Shown here piece by piece: positions 36,846 to 46,460 of a DNA stretch of 64,000 nucleotides (position 1 is the stretch's first letter; every line of letters begins with the position of its first letter). Source of the stretch: Megaera polyxenophila (lineage in GTDB: Bacteria > Pseudomonadota > Alphaproteobacteria > Rickettsiales > Rickettsiaceae). Below the pieces are notes generated by a model. It worked only from the letters and a program-made list of their open reading frames with translations, was not told the origin of the DNA and did no database searches. Position numbers and translations under genes: made by a program. The stretch covers positions 744,001 to 808,000 of the forward strand of contig NZ_CP104166.1 of NCBI RefSeq assembly GCF_029982035.1. Reading direction: 5' to 3'.

Positions 36846-38183
36846 ATGGCTAAAAAGCTCTTTATAAAGACCTATGGGTGTCAAATGAATGTCTATGACT
36901 CTATAAAAATGAAGGAATTACTTGATCCATTTGGTTTTGAATCAACAGACGATATGAATGAAGCTGATATGGTGATTTTAAACACTTGTCATATTAGAGA
37001 AAAAGCTTCCGAAAAAATGTATTCGGAACTCGGGAGAGTAAAAAAGATAAAGGATAAAAGGTTATTGTCTAATGGAACAGATATGATAATAGCAGTAGCT
37101 GGTTGTGTTGCTCAGGCTGAGGGAGAAGAAATATTTGTTCGAGCCCCTTACGTTGATATAGTTGTTGGCCCTCAGTCTTACCATACGTTACCAGAGTTGG
37201 TAGCTAAGCTAGCAAGATCGGAAAAACATTTAATAGACCTTGATTTTATTGAAGAAGAAAAATTTGATAATTTACCTACACAGTACTCAGATCAGGGAGC
37301 AAGTGCTTTTGTCTCAATTCAAGAAGGTTGTGACAAATTCTGTACCTTTTGTGTTGTACCGTATACTAGAGGTGCAGAGTTTTCTAGAATGCCCGAAGAA
37401 GTATACCGAGAGTCAATGGTTTTAGTTGCAAAAGGCGCAAAAGAGATCCATTTACTTGGGCAAAATGTTAATGCTTACCATGGTAAGAGCTCAAATGGCG
37501 ATAAAGTATTTTCTTTAGCAGATTTAATTCGCCATCTTTCAACCATTAAGAGACTGGAAAGAATTAGGTACACCACTTCGCATCCGAGGGATATGACCGA
37601 CGATTTAATCAATATCCATGGTCAAGTCGATCAATTAATGCCGTTTTTGCATCTTCCTGTTCAATCTGGTTCGAATAAGATATTAAAAATGATGAATAGA
37701 AAACATAGTAGGGAAGAATATTTTGCAATTATCGATAAACTCCGAACCGCAAGGTCTGATATTGTTCTTTCATCTGATTTTATAGTCGGTTTTCCGGGGG
37801 AAACTGACGAAGATTTTGCTGATACTATGGATTTAGTAAAAAGGGTTAGATATGGTCAATGCTATTCCTTTAAATACAGCCCAAGGCCTGGAACACCGGC
37901 CGCAATCAAAGAACAGATACCAGAAGCGGTTAAAACCGAGCGCTTAATGATTTTGCAAAGTGAATTGGCAAAACAGCAATTAGAGTTTAATGAAAGTTGT
38001 GTCGGTAAAACTTTACCTGTATTGTTCCAGAAAGAAGGAAAGTATAATGACCAGATAGTGGGTAAAACTCCTTATATGCAATCTGCATATGTTGAGAATG
38101 CCGATAAATCCTTGCTTGGTAAAATTGTTAATGTAAAAATCATCAAAGCTCTTGCAACAAGTGTAGCCGGAGAATTGGTGTGA
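36846..38183 (+). CDS. miaB: tRNA-2-methylthio-N6-dimethylallyladenosine synthase
   Basis: Radical-SAM methylthiotransferase that modifies A37 of tRNAs reading UNN codons. Start at 36846 (MAKKLFIKTYGCQMNVYDS), the usual family start; the longer frame from 36786 adds 20 residues without family support. The 445-residue protein has the N-terminal UPF0004 cysteines (YGCQMN, NTCHIRE, VAGCVAQ), the radical-SAM motif CDKFCTFC, and a TRAM domain at the C-terminus. Confidence 0.95.
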   Translation: MAKKLFIKTYGCQMNVYDSIKMKELLDPFGFESTDDMNEADMVILNTCHIREKASEKMYSELGRVKKIKDKRLLSNGTDMIIAVAGCVAQAEGEEIFVRAPYVDIVVGPQSYHTLPELVAKLARSEKHLIDLDFIEEEKFDNLPTQYSDQGASAFVSIQEGCDKFCTFCVVPYTRGAEFSRMPEEVYRESMVLVAKGAKEIHLLGQNVNAYHGKSSNGDKVFSLADLIRHLSTIKRLERIRYTTSHPRDMTDDLINIHGQVDQLMPFLHLPVQSGSNKILKMMNRKHSREEYFAIIDKLRTARSDIVLSSDFIVGFPGETDEDFADTMDLVKRVRYGQCYSFKYSPRPGTPAAIKEQIPEAVKTERLMILQSELAKQQLEFNESCVGKTLPVLFQKEGKYNDQIVGKTPYMQSAYVENADKSLLGKIVNVKIIKALATSVAGELV

Positions 38184-38272
38184 GGGTTATTGGAAGAGTA
38201 GTTTGAGTTTATAGATTAAAATTACCCCAATTAAGAAATTGATAAAAATAAAATCAATAAATTAGTGATGTT

Positions 38273-38611
38273 ATGAAACCGGAAAAAATAAAGATAATTT
38301 TTATTGAGAATAATAAAGAAATAGAAGTTGAAGCCTCAGTTGGTTTGTCAGTTCTAGAAGTTGCCCATGAGAACAATATTGATTTGGAAGGAGCTTGTGA
38401 GGGGTCTCTTGCTTGTGCTACTTGCCACGTAATATTAGAAGAGAAAATTTACAACATTCTAGAACAACCGGCTGAAGCAGAGGAAGATATGCTTGACTTG
38501 GCTTTTGGTCTTACCCATACTTCAAGGCTAGGATGTCAGATAATTTTGACGAAAGAGCTAAATGGAATGAGAGTCAGAGTTCCTTCAGCTACTAGAAATA
38601 TATCAATTTAG
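38273..38611 (+). CDS. fdxB: 2Fe-2S ferredoxin of the adrenodoxin/ISC type
   Basis: A 112-residue electron carrier with the cluster ligands in CEGSLACATCHVIL and RLGCQIIL, the arrangement C-x5-C-x2-C...C of ISC-type vertebrate-like ferredoxins. The acidic stretch EDMLDLAFGLTHTSRLGCQ matches the family. It likely supplies electrons for Fe-S cluster assembly or haem-related enzymes. It follows miaB, itself an Fe-S enzyme, by about 90 bases. Confidence 0.93.
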   Translation: MKPEKIKIIFIENNKEIEVEASVGLSVLEVAHENNIDLEGACEGSLACATCHVILEEKIYNILEQPAEAEEDMLDLAFGLTHTSRLGCQIILTKELNGMRVRVPSATRNISI

Positions 38612-38621
38612 AAATTTTGTT

Positions 38622-39626
38622 GTGATACGTAAAATAGTCCTAGCTTTTGTGGCCTTATTTATAGTTACCTGGCTTGCTCTAGCGCATTTTGCAAAATCTA
38701 AGGTGATGTCATTTATTAGTAATTTCCAAACGGATAATGCCAGGATATCTTACAGTGATGCTAGTATAGCAGGTTTCCCTTTTAGTTGGAAAGTAAGATT
38801 TGCATCACCTAAAATTACTATAATAGATCAGGATATTTCACGGGAAATATCTAGCGATTATATGGATTGTACTTTCGACTATAAGCTTGGAAAGGCCGAA
38901 TTGAATTTTGGTAAAGATCTATATTATAGTAGCTCTAGTGATGACTCATTAGCAGAATATAAAATTAGCAGTGAGCAAGATATAATTGGTTTCGTTGACT
39001 TTATCGATCTACTTTATAAAATTGATTTATCAAATTCTATAAGGAAAATCGTTAAGAATATTGAGTTTTCTAACCCATATATAGCTGTTTTTACTGTTAA
39101 TGGCGAAGAATTATTTAACCTTTCCGGGGTTACTTTCAAACTCAGTAATAACCTTATAAATAATATAGAAAATTTTTTACTAAATTTAACAGGTAATTAC
39201 AAATCATCATTTAGCGGTCGTAACGTAAGTAGCGCAGGCCTGGTTTTAGATGCTAATTATGGTGTAAATACAGCTAATCGTGGAGGTACAAGAGAGAATA
39301 ATTTTGATCACAAAATTGAGATAACACATGCAAAAATCAACCTTGATAATGCTTCTTGTGATTTAACAGGTTCAGTGGCACTAGCTCGGAATGACGCTCC
39401 AAAAGGAAAAATATCGGTTAAACTGGTAGAGTATGAAAATTTGGTCAACATTTTAGTACCAGATGATTTTATCTTTTCAAAATCCTATGTAAAACGCTTT
39501 ATTGCTAAAGCTGCAGCTATAGAATTCAGTAACGCAATAACAAATAAAGTAAATTTTGATATTGAATTTTCAGATAAAGGAATTGTTCTAGGAAATGCTA
39601 ATTTACTGGAACAGAAAGGTAACTAA
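38622..39626 (+). CDS. DUF2125-like envelope protein
   Basis: A 334-residue protein with a GTG start at 38622, an N-terminal hydrophobic anchor or signal (KIVLAFVALFIVTWLALAHF) and an extended beta-rich remainder. The opening after the anchor, SYSDASIAGFPFSWKVRFASPKI, is characteristic of alphaproteobacterial DUF2125 proteins, which are predicted envelope proteins of unknown role. It starts 10 bases after the ferredoxin stop. Confidence 0.7.
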   Translation: MIRKIVLAFVALFIVTWLALAHFAKSKVMSFISNFQTDNARISYSDASIAGFPFSWKVRFASPKITIIDQDISREISSDYMDCTFDYKLGKAELNFGKDLYYSSSSDDSLAEYKISSEQDIIGFVDFIDLLYKIDLSNSIRKIVKNIEFSNPYIAVFTVNGEELFNLSGVTFKLSNNLINNIENFLLNLTGNYKSSFSGRNVSSAGLVLDANYGVNTANRGGTRENNFDHKIEITHAKINLDNASCDLTGSVALARNDAPKGKISVKLVEYENLVNILVPDDFIFSKSYVKRFIAKAAAIEFSNAITNKVNFDIEFSDKGIVLGNANLLEQKGN

Positions 39627-39643
39627 AATAGGGGAGGTGTTTC

Positions 39644-40219
39644 ATGAGAACTATAGAGAGTGTATTTAGCGATAGAACATGTAGTAAATTTTTGGACAAA
39701 AAGGTTTCTAAGGAACTGCTAATACAAATTTATGATTTGGTGAAACTTGGTCCTACTTCTGCAAATGCTTGTCCTTTACGCATAGTTTTTGTGCAAAGTA
39801 ATCTTGAAAAAGAGAAACTATGTAAAACAGCTATGGAAGCGAATATTGCTAAAATAAAATCAGCACCGGTTACTGCGTTATTTGCTTATGATATGAAGTT
39901 TTATGAAAAAATGGATAAATTGTATCCAACAGGCAAGTTTTTACAGGATTTATTTGCTAAATCTAGTGAAGATGTAATTGATAGGGAAAGTTTACGGAAT
40001 TCTACTTTGCAAGCTGCATATTTTATAATGGTAGCAAGGAGTATGGGATTAGATTGTGGACCTATGTCTGGATTTGATCCGGTAGCCCTGAATGAAACTT
40101 TTTTCAAAAACACTAATTATAGGATAAATTTTATTTGCAATTTTGGTTATAAAGACGGTGATAATCCTTATCCTAAATTACCGAGACTAGATTTTGATGA
40201 GGTTTGTAAGTTTTTGTAA
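39644..40219 (+). CDS. Nitroreductase-family protein (RutE/HadB-like)
   Basis: A 191-residue FMN-dependent oxidoreductase fold. Seen are the FMN-site start FSDRTCSKFLDKKVSKELL, KLGPTSANACPLRIVFV, the GLDCGPMSGFD block and INFICNFGYKDGDNPYPKLPR, which fits the RutE malonic-semialdehyde-reductase-like subgroup. An AGGGGAGG-like Shine-Dalgarno (GGGGAGG) precedes the ATG. The in vivo substrate is unknown; a pyrimidine-catabolism role is unlikely without other rut genes. Confidence 0.82.
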   Translation: MRTIESVFSDRTCSKFLDKKVSKELLIQIYDLVKLGPTSANACPLRIVFVQSNLEKEKLCKTAMEANIAKIKSAPVTALFAYDMKFYEKMDKLYPTGKFLQDLFAKSSEDVIDRESLRNSTLQAAYFIMVARSMGLDCGPMSGFDPVALNETFFKNTNYRINFICNFGYKDGDNPYPKLPRLDFDEVCKFL

Positions 40220-40243
40220 ACCTTTTTCCCAAGGATATACTAA

Positions 40244-41464
40244 ATGTTTGAAATACGCCAGCATCTTAAGACCATATTAATAAGCTTTTATAGTATTTTG
40301 AAAGTTATCTTTCGCAATTGGCATATTAGAAAGGTTTTAAACTTCTCAAATTTTCTAAAACTATGCTTTTTATATAGTGCGTTTTTGATTTGGATAATTC
40401 TTTTTGAGATTGATTACTCAAAACACTTCTGGACTAATTTGGTAAAAGGTGATTTTTCAGAAAGAAAGTTTTCCTTGTATAGTGTTCACGACCGAATTGG
40501 TGAAGGTATCCTATATGATCGTATAGTTATCATTGCCGATAAGCTTGGATATGATTATACCGGGATTAAGTTTTCTGAAAGTCTAAGTCATTTTTGGCTT
40601 ACCTCTCATTTTTATAAGGTAAGTACTAGCATTATAAATTATATCTTTAGGCCACAATTTAACCTAGCGGTAACCCACCATGTTAATATTTTGCCTTTTG
40701 GCTATAACATCACTTATCTAAACATGCCTTTGGATTCACTATTTTCAAGTAGTGGAAAGTTTTTAAAAGTATGGGAGCATTTAAATGATTACGATGCTTA
40801 TGTTGATCTCCATAGCCTTGTTCATGGGAATAATGAGTTATTAGAAAAAATAATCCAAAAAACGGACCAAAACAAACCAATAATACCTTTGTACTTTGCA
40901 GAAGGCAAAGAAGAATATGTCGATGTTTCCATAGATAAAGCCCTAATTACAGGAACATTATGGGGATGTAATAGAGAAAGTTTAAGGTTAGCCCAAAGTT
41001 TAAAAAAGCTAGCCAATGATGGATTATTAGTTGGTATCGGTATAGAGAGATACCTTGGGTTTTTAGGTAAAGCTTATTTAGGTAAGATGGAAGATTTTGG
41101 CAATCCTCTTGAAAACTTGCGCCTTCAGCAACAAAAATACGGTATTGCTTTAATAATCCACAATCAGGAACATATGCTAGAAGGGATACCGACCTCTAGA
41201 ATTGCTGAAGCTGTAACTAGTGGAGCTTTGGTAATATCTGATCAGAATGGCTTTTTAAAGAAATTTTTTAGTGATAGTATCCTCTATTATGATGCTTTTG
41301 CCAGTACCCAGCAAATTTACGATACTATTAAATCGCATATTAACTGGGCAAAAGCTAATCCAGATGAGGCGCATTTAAAGGCTAAGCAAGCCTATCAAAT
41401 TTTCATGGATAATTTTACTATCGAAAATCAGCTCGAGAAATTATTTGCTCTTACCAAAAGGTGA
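40244..41464 (+). CDS. Glycosyltransferase-like protein with membrane anchor
   Basis: A 406-residue protein with a hydrophobic stretch near residues 45-66 and a GT-B-like C-terminal half. Near the end, HMLEGIPTSRIAEAVTSGALVISDQNGFLKKFF looks like the donor-nucleotide site of glycosyltransferase group 1 or CgeB-like proteins (written here in two parts: GIPTSRIAEAVTSGALVISD and NGFLKKFF). The N-terminal half is not recognised. It probably modifies a surface glycan, but the assignment is by fold-level resemblance. Confidence 0.6.
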   Translation: MFEIRQHLKTILISFYSILKVIFRNWHIRKVLNFSNFLKLCFLYSAFLIWIILFEIDYSKHFWTNLVKGDFSERKFSLYSVHDRIGEGILYDRIVIIADKLGYDYTGIKFSESLSHFWLTSHFYKVSTSIINYIFRPQFNLAVTHHVNILPFGYNITYLNMPLDSLFSSSGKFLKVWEHLNDYDAYVDLHSLVHGNNELLEKIIQKTDQNKPIIPLYFAEGKEEYVDVSIDKALITGTLWGCNRESLRLAQSLKKLANDGLLVGIGIERYLGFLGKAYLGKMEDFGNPLENLRLQQQKYGIALIIHNQEHMLEGIPTSRIAEAVTSGALVISDQNGFLKKFFSDSILYYDAFASTQQIYDTIKSHINWAKANPDEAHLKAKQAYQIFMDNFTIENQLEKLFALTKR

Positions 41465-41473
41465 GATGTCAAG

Positions 41474-41499
41474 TACTTTAAACTTTATAGTTTAAAGTA
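41474..41499. terminator. Hairpin between convergent glycosyltransferase-like and GS-like genes
   Basis: TACTTTAAAC (41474-41483) and GTTTAAAGTA (41490-41499) form a perfect 10-bp stem with a 6-base loop in a 55-bp convergent gap. Likely a bidirectional terminator. Confidence 0.55.
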
Positions 41500-41519
41500 A
41501 GTATTTAAAAATACGGAAG

Positions 41520-42263
41520 TTAATTACTTCGTAATATTTTTAGTAAGTTATATTGTGGGTCGTAAGCGTTTCCGTAAATCTTATCTATCTTAGTTATTTG
41601 CTGTGGGTGTTTAAGGCCCGAATAAATTGAGCTTAAAATAGCATATATTACCTCATAGGGATTTGCATCTGCTGAAGCTAATCGATGTTCAATTCGTTTG
41701 GGTAGGCTGTCCGGTATCCGGATCAAAGTAGTACGGTTATTACCTCCGTAGCAAATGTGGGTTGGAGCCATAAACCTGCTATCGAGTCTTTGATAATCCT
41801 CTTCTTTAGGTAGAAAAGCTGTAATTGTTAATGGTAAATAATGACACAAAATCCTAGCATATTTTTCTGCCTCATTATCTTCAAGAAAATTAAAGTGAAT
41901 GTGCATACTATTGCCATAATCATTTGTAAATGGTTTGGACTTAAAATTAGCTTCAAGGTTTAATTTTCTAGCTTTCTCCTTAATTACCTTCTTCATGTTG
42001 CTTATGCTACCTGGATAAGAGGCAACGTTAGTTGAAGGTGGAATCTCAATTTCATATTGGTTATGGCCCTTTTCTTTTTTTATTTTTTGCTCTATATTCT
42101 CTTCTAATTTGGTCAATTGCCAAGCGCCTGTAAGGTTTGTAAGATAAAATTCTAGTTCTGCTCCAAGACATGGGGTCAAATTGAATTCTCTTTTAAAATT
42201 ATTTTCAATTTTTTTTAAGATATTGTATTCTTCCTCTCTATCTGTTAATTTATTTTTAAACAT
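41520..42263 (-). CDS. Short glutamine-synthetase-like protein
   Basis: A 247-residue protein resembling only the catalytic domain of glutamine synthetase. Metal and substrate motifs in order are GAELEFYL (E36, E38), QYEIEIPP, HIHFNF, NRTTLIRIP and EHRLASADANPYEVIYAIL. It lacks the N-terminal beta-grasp domain that completes the active site in dodecameric GS (usual length about 440-470). It may be a GS-related ligase acting on another amine, or a degraded enzyme. It is not interrupted by stops, which argues for a retained function. Confidence 0.75.
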   Translation of the reverse strand: MFKNKLTDREEEYNILKKIENNFKREFNLTPCLGAELEFYLTNLTGAWQLTKLEENIEQKIKKEKGHNQYEIEIPPSTNVASYPGSISNMKKVIKEKARKLNLEANFKSKPFTNDYGNSMHIHFNFLEDNEAEKYARILCHYLPLTITAFLPKEEDYQRLDSRFMAPTHICYGGNNRTTLIRIPDSLPKRIEHRLASADANPYEVIYAILSSIYSGLKHPQQITKIDKIYGNAYDPQYNLLKILRSN

Positions 42264-42286
42264 ATTTTAAGTGCTTATTAAAGATC

Positions 42287-43033
42287 ATGACGGTAACAGA
42301 ACTAATCAAAAATAAAGTATACTACAAAATTTTTGATAGAAGTTACCAAGGTTCAACTCATAGTTATAATATACATGCTTTTGATGATCAGATAAAAAAA
42401 GATCAAGTCCGAAGTAATATAGATAAAGTATTAAGTGATTTTGATGCCCAAAATATATTGTTATTAAACCAGGTTCATGGCAATAATATTGTTTGTACCG
42501 AGGAATTAGACCTCAAGTTAAGTAATTGGCCTCAAGGTGATGCTTCGGTTACTACTCAAGAAAACATTATTTTGGCAATTCGTACCGCTGATTGTGTTCC
42601 GCTATTACTTGTTAGTGAGGATGGCCATGTTATTGGGGCAGCCCACTGTGGGTGGCGCAGTGCTAAATTAGATATTATAAATAAATTAGCTTATAGAATG
42701 CGGCAAAAAGGCGCTGGTAATATAATAGCTGTAATAGGTCCTGCTATTGCTCAAGAATCTTATGAAGTATCGAAAGAGTTTTATGAGGATTTCGTTGCTG
42801 ATTCAAGTAGTTATAAGGAGCTATTTTTACCTTCAACAAAACCCGGACATTATTTATTTGACCTACCATCATTTGTCAAAATTAAGCTTGCAGAGGAAAA
42901 TATTAGCGTTATAAAACATATTAACGAGGATACATATGTAATGTCTGACAAATATCCTAGCTATCGTAGGTCTACTCATACAGGGGAAATATACAATCAA
43001 AACATATTATCTGCTATAATGATAAATAAATAA
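42287..43033 (+). CDS. pgeF: Purine-nucleoside phosphorylase/laccase-domain protein (YfiH type)
   Basis: A 248-residue protein of the YfiH/PgeF family (multicopper polyphenol oxidase fold). Signatures are LLLNQVHGNNIV, GDASVTTQENIILAIRTADCVPLLL, GAAHCGWRSAK with the zinc ligands and AVIGPAIAQESYEV. In other bacteria it edits peptidoglycan precursors or acts as a purine nucleosidase; which applies here is unknown. It is 24 bases from the divergent GS-like gene and directly upstream of ccmC. Confidence 0.9.
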   Translation: MTVTELIKNKVYYKIFDRSYQGSTHSYNIHAFDDQIKKDQVRSNIDKVLSDFDAQNILLLNQVHGNNIVCTEELDLKLSNWPQGDASVTTQENIILAIRTADCVPLLLVSEDGHVIGAAHCGWRSAKLDIINKLAYRMRQKGAGNIIAVIGPAIAQESYEVSKEFYEDFVADSSSYKELFLPSTKPGHYLFDLPSFVKIKLAEENISVIKHINEDTYVMSDKYPSYRRSTHTGEIYNQNILSAIMINK

Positions 43034-43039
43034 ATCTTT

Positions 43040-43735
43040 ATGTATCAATTATTTTCACCTAACTTATTTTTAAAAATTAGCAAATACCTAATACCTATTT
43101 CTGGATGCTTATTTTTAATCTCAATTCCAGTTGGATTATATTTTTCTTTATATGCCTCTCCTGAAGATTACCAGCAAAAAGAAATGGTAAGAATAATGTA
43201 TGTGCATGTGCCTGCCGCATGGATGAGCCTCGGAATATATACTTTTATAGCTATTTGTAGTTTTTCTTGTTTAGTATGGAGAACAAGAATCTCATATGTT
43301 TTGGCAGTAGCTGCAGCACCAATTGGAGCAGGATTTGCTCTAATTACCCTAGTTACAGGTTCTATTTGGGGTAAACCTATTTGGGGTACGTGGTGGGTAT
43401 GGGATGCCCGCCTTACATCAATGCTTGTTTTATTCTTCATTTATATTAGTTATATAGCAATCGTTAATAGCGGTAATAGTTTACTTAGAGCCGAAAAACC
43501 GGCTTCAGTTATGGCTATAATAGGGTTGATTAATATACCGATAGTCAAGTTTTCGGTGGATATTTGGTACAGTTTACATCAACCTGCAAGTATCCTTAAA
43601 ATAGGTGGACCTTCCATTCACCCATCTATGCTTTTACCGCTTTTTATTATGTTTGGTTCTTTTATAATGTATTTTGTTTTTGTCCTTTTAATAAGGGCAA
43701 GAATTGTTATGTATAAAATTAAAAATAATAAATAG
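43040..43735 (+). CDS. ccmC: Cytochrome c maturation protein CcmC
   Basis: A 231-residue, six-helix inner-membrane protein that passes haem to CcmE for cytochrome c maturation. The tryptophan-rich haem-handling motif WGTWWVWDARLTS is present, with flanking periplasmic histidines in VHVPAAWMS and SLHQPAS. Follows pgeF by 6 bases and precedes fdxA by 2. No other ccm gene is in the window. Confidence 0.95.
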   Translation: MYQLFSPNLFLKISKYLIPISGCLFLISIPVGLYFSLYASPEDYQQKEMVRIMYVHVPAAWMSLGIYTFIAICSFSCLVWRTRISYVLAVAAAPIGAGFALITLVTGSIWGKPIWGTWWVWDARLTSMLVLFFIYISYIAIVNSGNSLLRAEKPASVMAIIGLINIPIVKFSVDIWYSLHQPASILKIGGPSIHPSMLLPLFIMFGSFIMYFVFVLLIRARIVMYKIKNNK

Positions 43736-43737
43736 CT

Positions 43738-44052
43738 ATGACTTATGTGGTAACAGATGAGTGCGTGAAATGTAAATATACGGATTGTGTAGAAGTATGC
43801 CCTGTTGATTGTTTTTATGAAGGAGAATTAATGCTAGTAATTAATCCGGATGAATGTATAGATTGTGGTGTTTGTGTTCCAGAATGTCCGATAGATGCAA
43901 TTAAAGAAGAATCTCCTGATTTAATAAAATGGGTAGAAATTAATAAAGAATTGTCTGCAAAATGGCCGAATATTACAGTTAAAAAGCTTCCGTTACCTGA
44001 TGCTGAAAATTATAAATATGAAAAAAATAAGTTTGAAAAATATATCCTCTAA
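43738..44052 (+). CDS. fdxA: Ferredoxin with two iron-sulfur clusters (FdxA type)
   Basis: A 104-residue bacterial ferredoxin. It has DECVKCKYTDCVEVCPVDCF and DECIDCGVCVPECPIDAI, giving the cysteine spacing of the 3Fe-4S/4Fe-4S (7Fe) type with an extra C-terminal tail of about 45 residues. It ends the pgeF-ccmC-fdxA run. Electron partner not known. Confidence 0.94.
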   Translation: MTYVVTDECVKCKYTDCVEVCPVDCFYEGELMLVINPDECIDCGVCVPECPIDAIKEESPDLIKWVEINKELSAKWPNITVKKLPLPDAENYKYEKNKFEKYIL

Positions 44053-44204
44053 TTAGGATTCTTAAATAAAACCTAGATAACCTAGAATTTTGTAAAAAAC
44101 ATAAATAGGCATAACTCAATGTTAATTTCAGAAAAGCAGGCAAATTTAGGGCAGCAAACTACAATTTAACCCGTAGTGATTGTAAAATACCAGTAACTTA
44201 CTGT

Positions 44205-44643
44205 TTATAATGGCTCTCTTAATAACTCCACATTTCCTCCAATTGCTGTAAGGTTAAAGCACGTTGTTCTCTCTAGCATAAATTTAAGCAAATAGTGAGG
44301 GCCGCCAGCTTTAAATCCAGTACCGGATTTATTCTCACCACCAAAAGGTTGAGATTCTACTTTTGCTCCAACAATTGACCTATTAGTATAAATATTACCG
44401 GCTCTAATCTTAGACCTTAAATATTCTATTTTTTCTTCAATTCTACTATGAATACCAAAGGTTAAGCCGAAACCATAATTGTTAATTTCATCTATTATTT
44501 TGTCGATTTCTTTACTTTTATATTTTATTATATGTAATATTGGCCCAAAATTCTCCCCGGGAATATCATTAATTGAGTTGATTTCTATAATATGAGGGTA
44601 AAAATAGTTTCCGCCTTTTAAATTACTGTTTTGTGGGTGAGAA
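44205..44643 (-). pseudogene. putA: putA remnant, 3'-terminal piece
   Basis: Minus-strand frame ending at TAA (44205-44207) that encodes the C-terminus of the proline dehydrogenase/P5C dehydrogenase PutA. It reads HPQNSNLKGGNYFYPHII, then ENFGPILHII, then QPFGGENKSGTG and GGPHYLLKFMLERTT. These are the aldehyde-dehydrogenase domain motifs that close PutA. It is cut off at 44643 by IS91 copy 2. Joining it to 46461 across the element restores the reading frame exactly (KAGFTSSHPQN). Confidence 0.9.
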
Positions 44644-44854
44644 TATATTTTAGTATAGGAAATTCAAAATTTGCAACCAGAAAAATCATCAATCAGCTTT
44701 TTAAAAATTCGTTTAATAAATATGTAGTTACCAGCCACAATATTAGAAATTATCAACACTTTTACAAAAATCTCTGCCAGAATCTATCTAAAAATAGGTT
44801 CAGTTTTACAAATTATGTGGCCAAGACGTGAAAGAAGTGTTCGCCATAATGATG

Positions 44855-46033
44855 TTATCTAGGCGTTGATAATAATTCATTGGTTCTTATTAATAACAAT
44901 GGCGGAGATAAACCGTAATAAACTTGCCGCAGATTCATACATTTATTGCAATTATAGCAAAACAGAGGATCTATTTTAAAATTCAACCAAATCATTAATC
45001 TCCAACTAATGAGCTTAGTTTTCTTATGAACGATTTGATTAATTGCCTTATATACGATAGGTAATTGTACGCCCCTAGTTCTATTAGATAAAAAACCGTA
45101 ATACCTAATCATTCGAAAATAACGATCTGGTATATGCATAATCAGACTAGCTATGAACTGCATCACGGGCATAGTTATGCGATCAATTGTATTATTATAG
45201 TGATCAAGAAATTTAAACGTTACCTGCTTTCCGTCGTAATTTTCTATTCTTGTCTCGGAAATAGGGGGCGTTTTATATACCGCCCTAAATATTCTATGTT
45301 GCGTTTATGATCATCCGATGGTTTTTGTAAATAAACATACCAACTGATTTCGTATAAACTACTCATCCAGTTATTAAAATTCTCAGCATTTTGATATGCG
45401 GACGGCAACTTCAAATTACTTGAGATATATTGAAAGCGAAATAACTCAAGGACTCTATGTCTCCACATTTTTTTAATAGGTTCGGCAGGAAAAAATAATT
45501 TTTGCCACTTGCCTTTGCTATTTATACCGCCGCAAGTAACCGATAAATGGATATGAACATTGCGTTTTAAATCTCTACCGAAAGTGTGTAAGGCAGTAAA
45601 TATACCAACCACAAGATTTTTCTTTGTAGCTATCTCCTTAATAATTCCTGCTGCAATACCGGAAATCAATCCAAACAGATCACGATTGAGCCAAAATATC
45701 GGCCATAAAGAGTCCGGCATTGTAAATGTAATGTGCTGCCATCGTGTTTTTGGTAGAACATTGCTAGCCTTACTCACCCATTGATCCGTTTGTTTCTTAC
45801 CACAACGAGAACAAAACCTACCTTTACAGCTGAATGCTACCGATTTATTGCGGTTACAATCACGGCAGCTATAACGTTTAAATCCTAAATATTTCGTTCC
45901 ACACGATATAACTTTAGTGACGTTGAAAATAATGCCGTATCTTAGCTTGCCGTATTTTTTAGCGAAATCGAGACCAATTACCACGGTCTAGAAAAATATG
46001 TTTTATAGATATTCCTTTACCGACTATTTCCAT
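44855..46033 (-). pseudogene. IS91-family transposase, two frameshifts, copy 2
   Basis: Same three-frame transposase as in copy 1, with the break near the start and the G5/C5-run break (G-run in ATAGGGGGCG near 45263-45268). HUH motif NVHIHLSV and zinc ribbon are present in the middle segment (45984-45244). Sharing both lesions shows they predate the duplication or are tolerated. Confidence 0.82.
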
Positions 46034-46057
46034 AAATTACTTATAGTTAATGTTTTC

Positions 46058-46312
46058 TTACCAAGGAATCTTTCTTCCTTTGCGTTCTAAATCAAATTCT
46101 TTACAATCAGGGCAATAGTAAACAGAATTATACTTATGATTGGGAGATATTTTTCGCAACATTATCCAGAAAGCCTTGGCTATTTCCTTATCTCCTTCGG
46201 AAAAAATCTTTTTGATCCTGCTGTAAGGAATTGCTTGCTCTTTAGAAATGGCCTTAAGAGTTTTTACCGCTAATTCATTGACCAAATGCTGCTCAGAGTG
46301 CAAGTTACTCAT
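46058..46312 (-). CDS. Accessory ORF of IS91-type element, copy 2
   Basis: Identical 84-residue frame to the one at 18619, with the C-terminal YYCPDCKEFD. Function unknown. Confidence 0.5.
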   Translation of the reverse strand: MSNLHSEQHLVNELAVKTLKAISKEQAIPYSRIKKIFSEGDKEIAKAFWIMLRKISPNHKYNSVYYCPDCKEFDLERKGRKIPW

Positions 46313-46460
46313 AACTCAATTATATATTATCTTATGTATGTCTAACATTCAGTCTTTATAACTCAAGTTAAAACAAATCAAATACCAGTATTATAATCCT
46401 CCATAAATATTTATCGGTCAAGAGTATCTTCTTTTAAGCTGCCACCGATAGGTGGCTTAT

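Larger units (their letters stand above)
44644..46460 (-). mobile_element. IS91-type insertion sequence, copy 2, inside putA
   Basis: 1817 bp, inverted relative to copy 1 (18471-20287) and nearly identical; I noticed one base difference near 46430 (CAAGAGTAT versus CAAGGGTAT). The insertion is exact: host sequence ACAAG|TTCTCACCC is split with no duplication, leaving CTTG (46461-46464) against one end, as known for the IS91 family. It carries the same 84-codon frame and the same double-frameshifted transposase as copy 1. Confidence 0.9.

Noticed and set aside
44631..44831. Small frame at the IS91 end (also 20100-20387)
   Set aside because: It spans the element border and differs only by flanking DNA between copies, so it is a chance frame.
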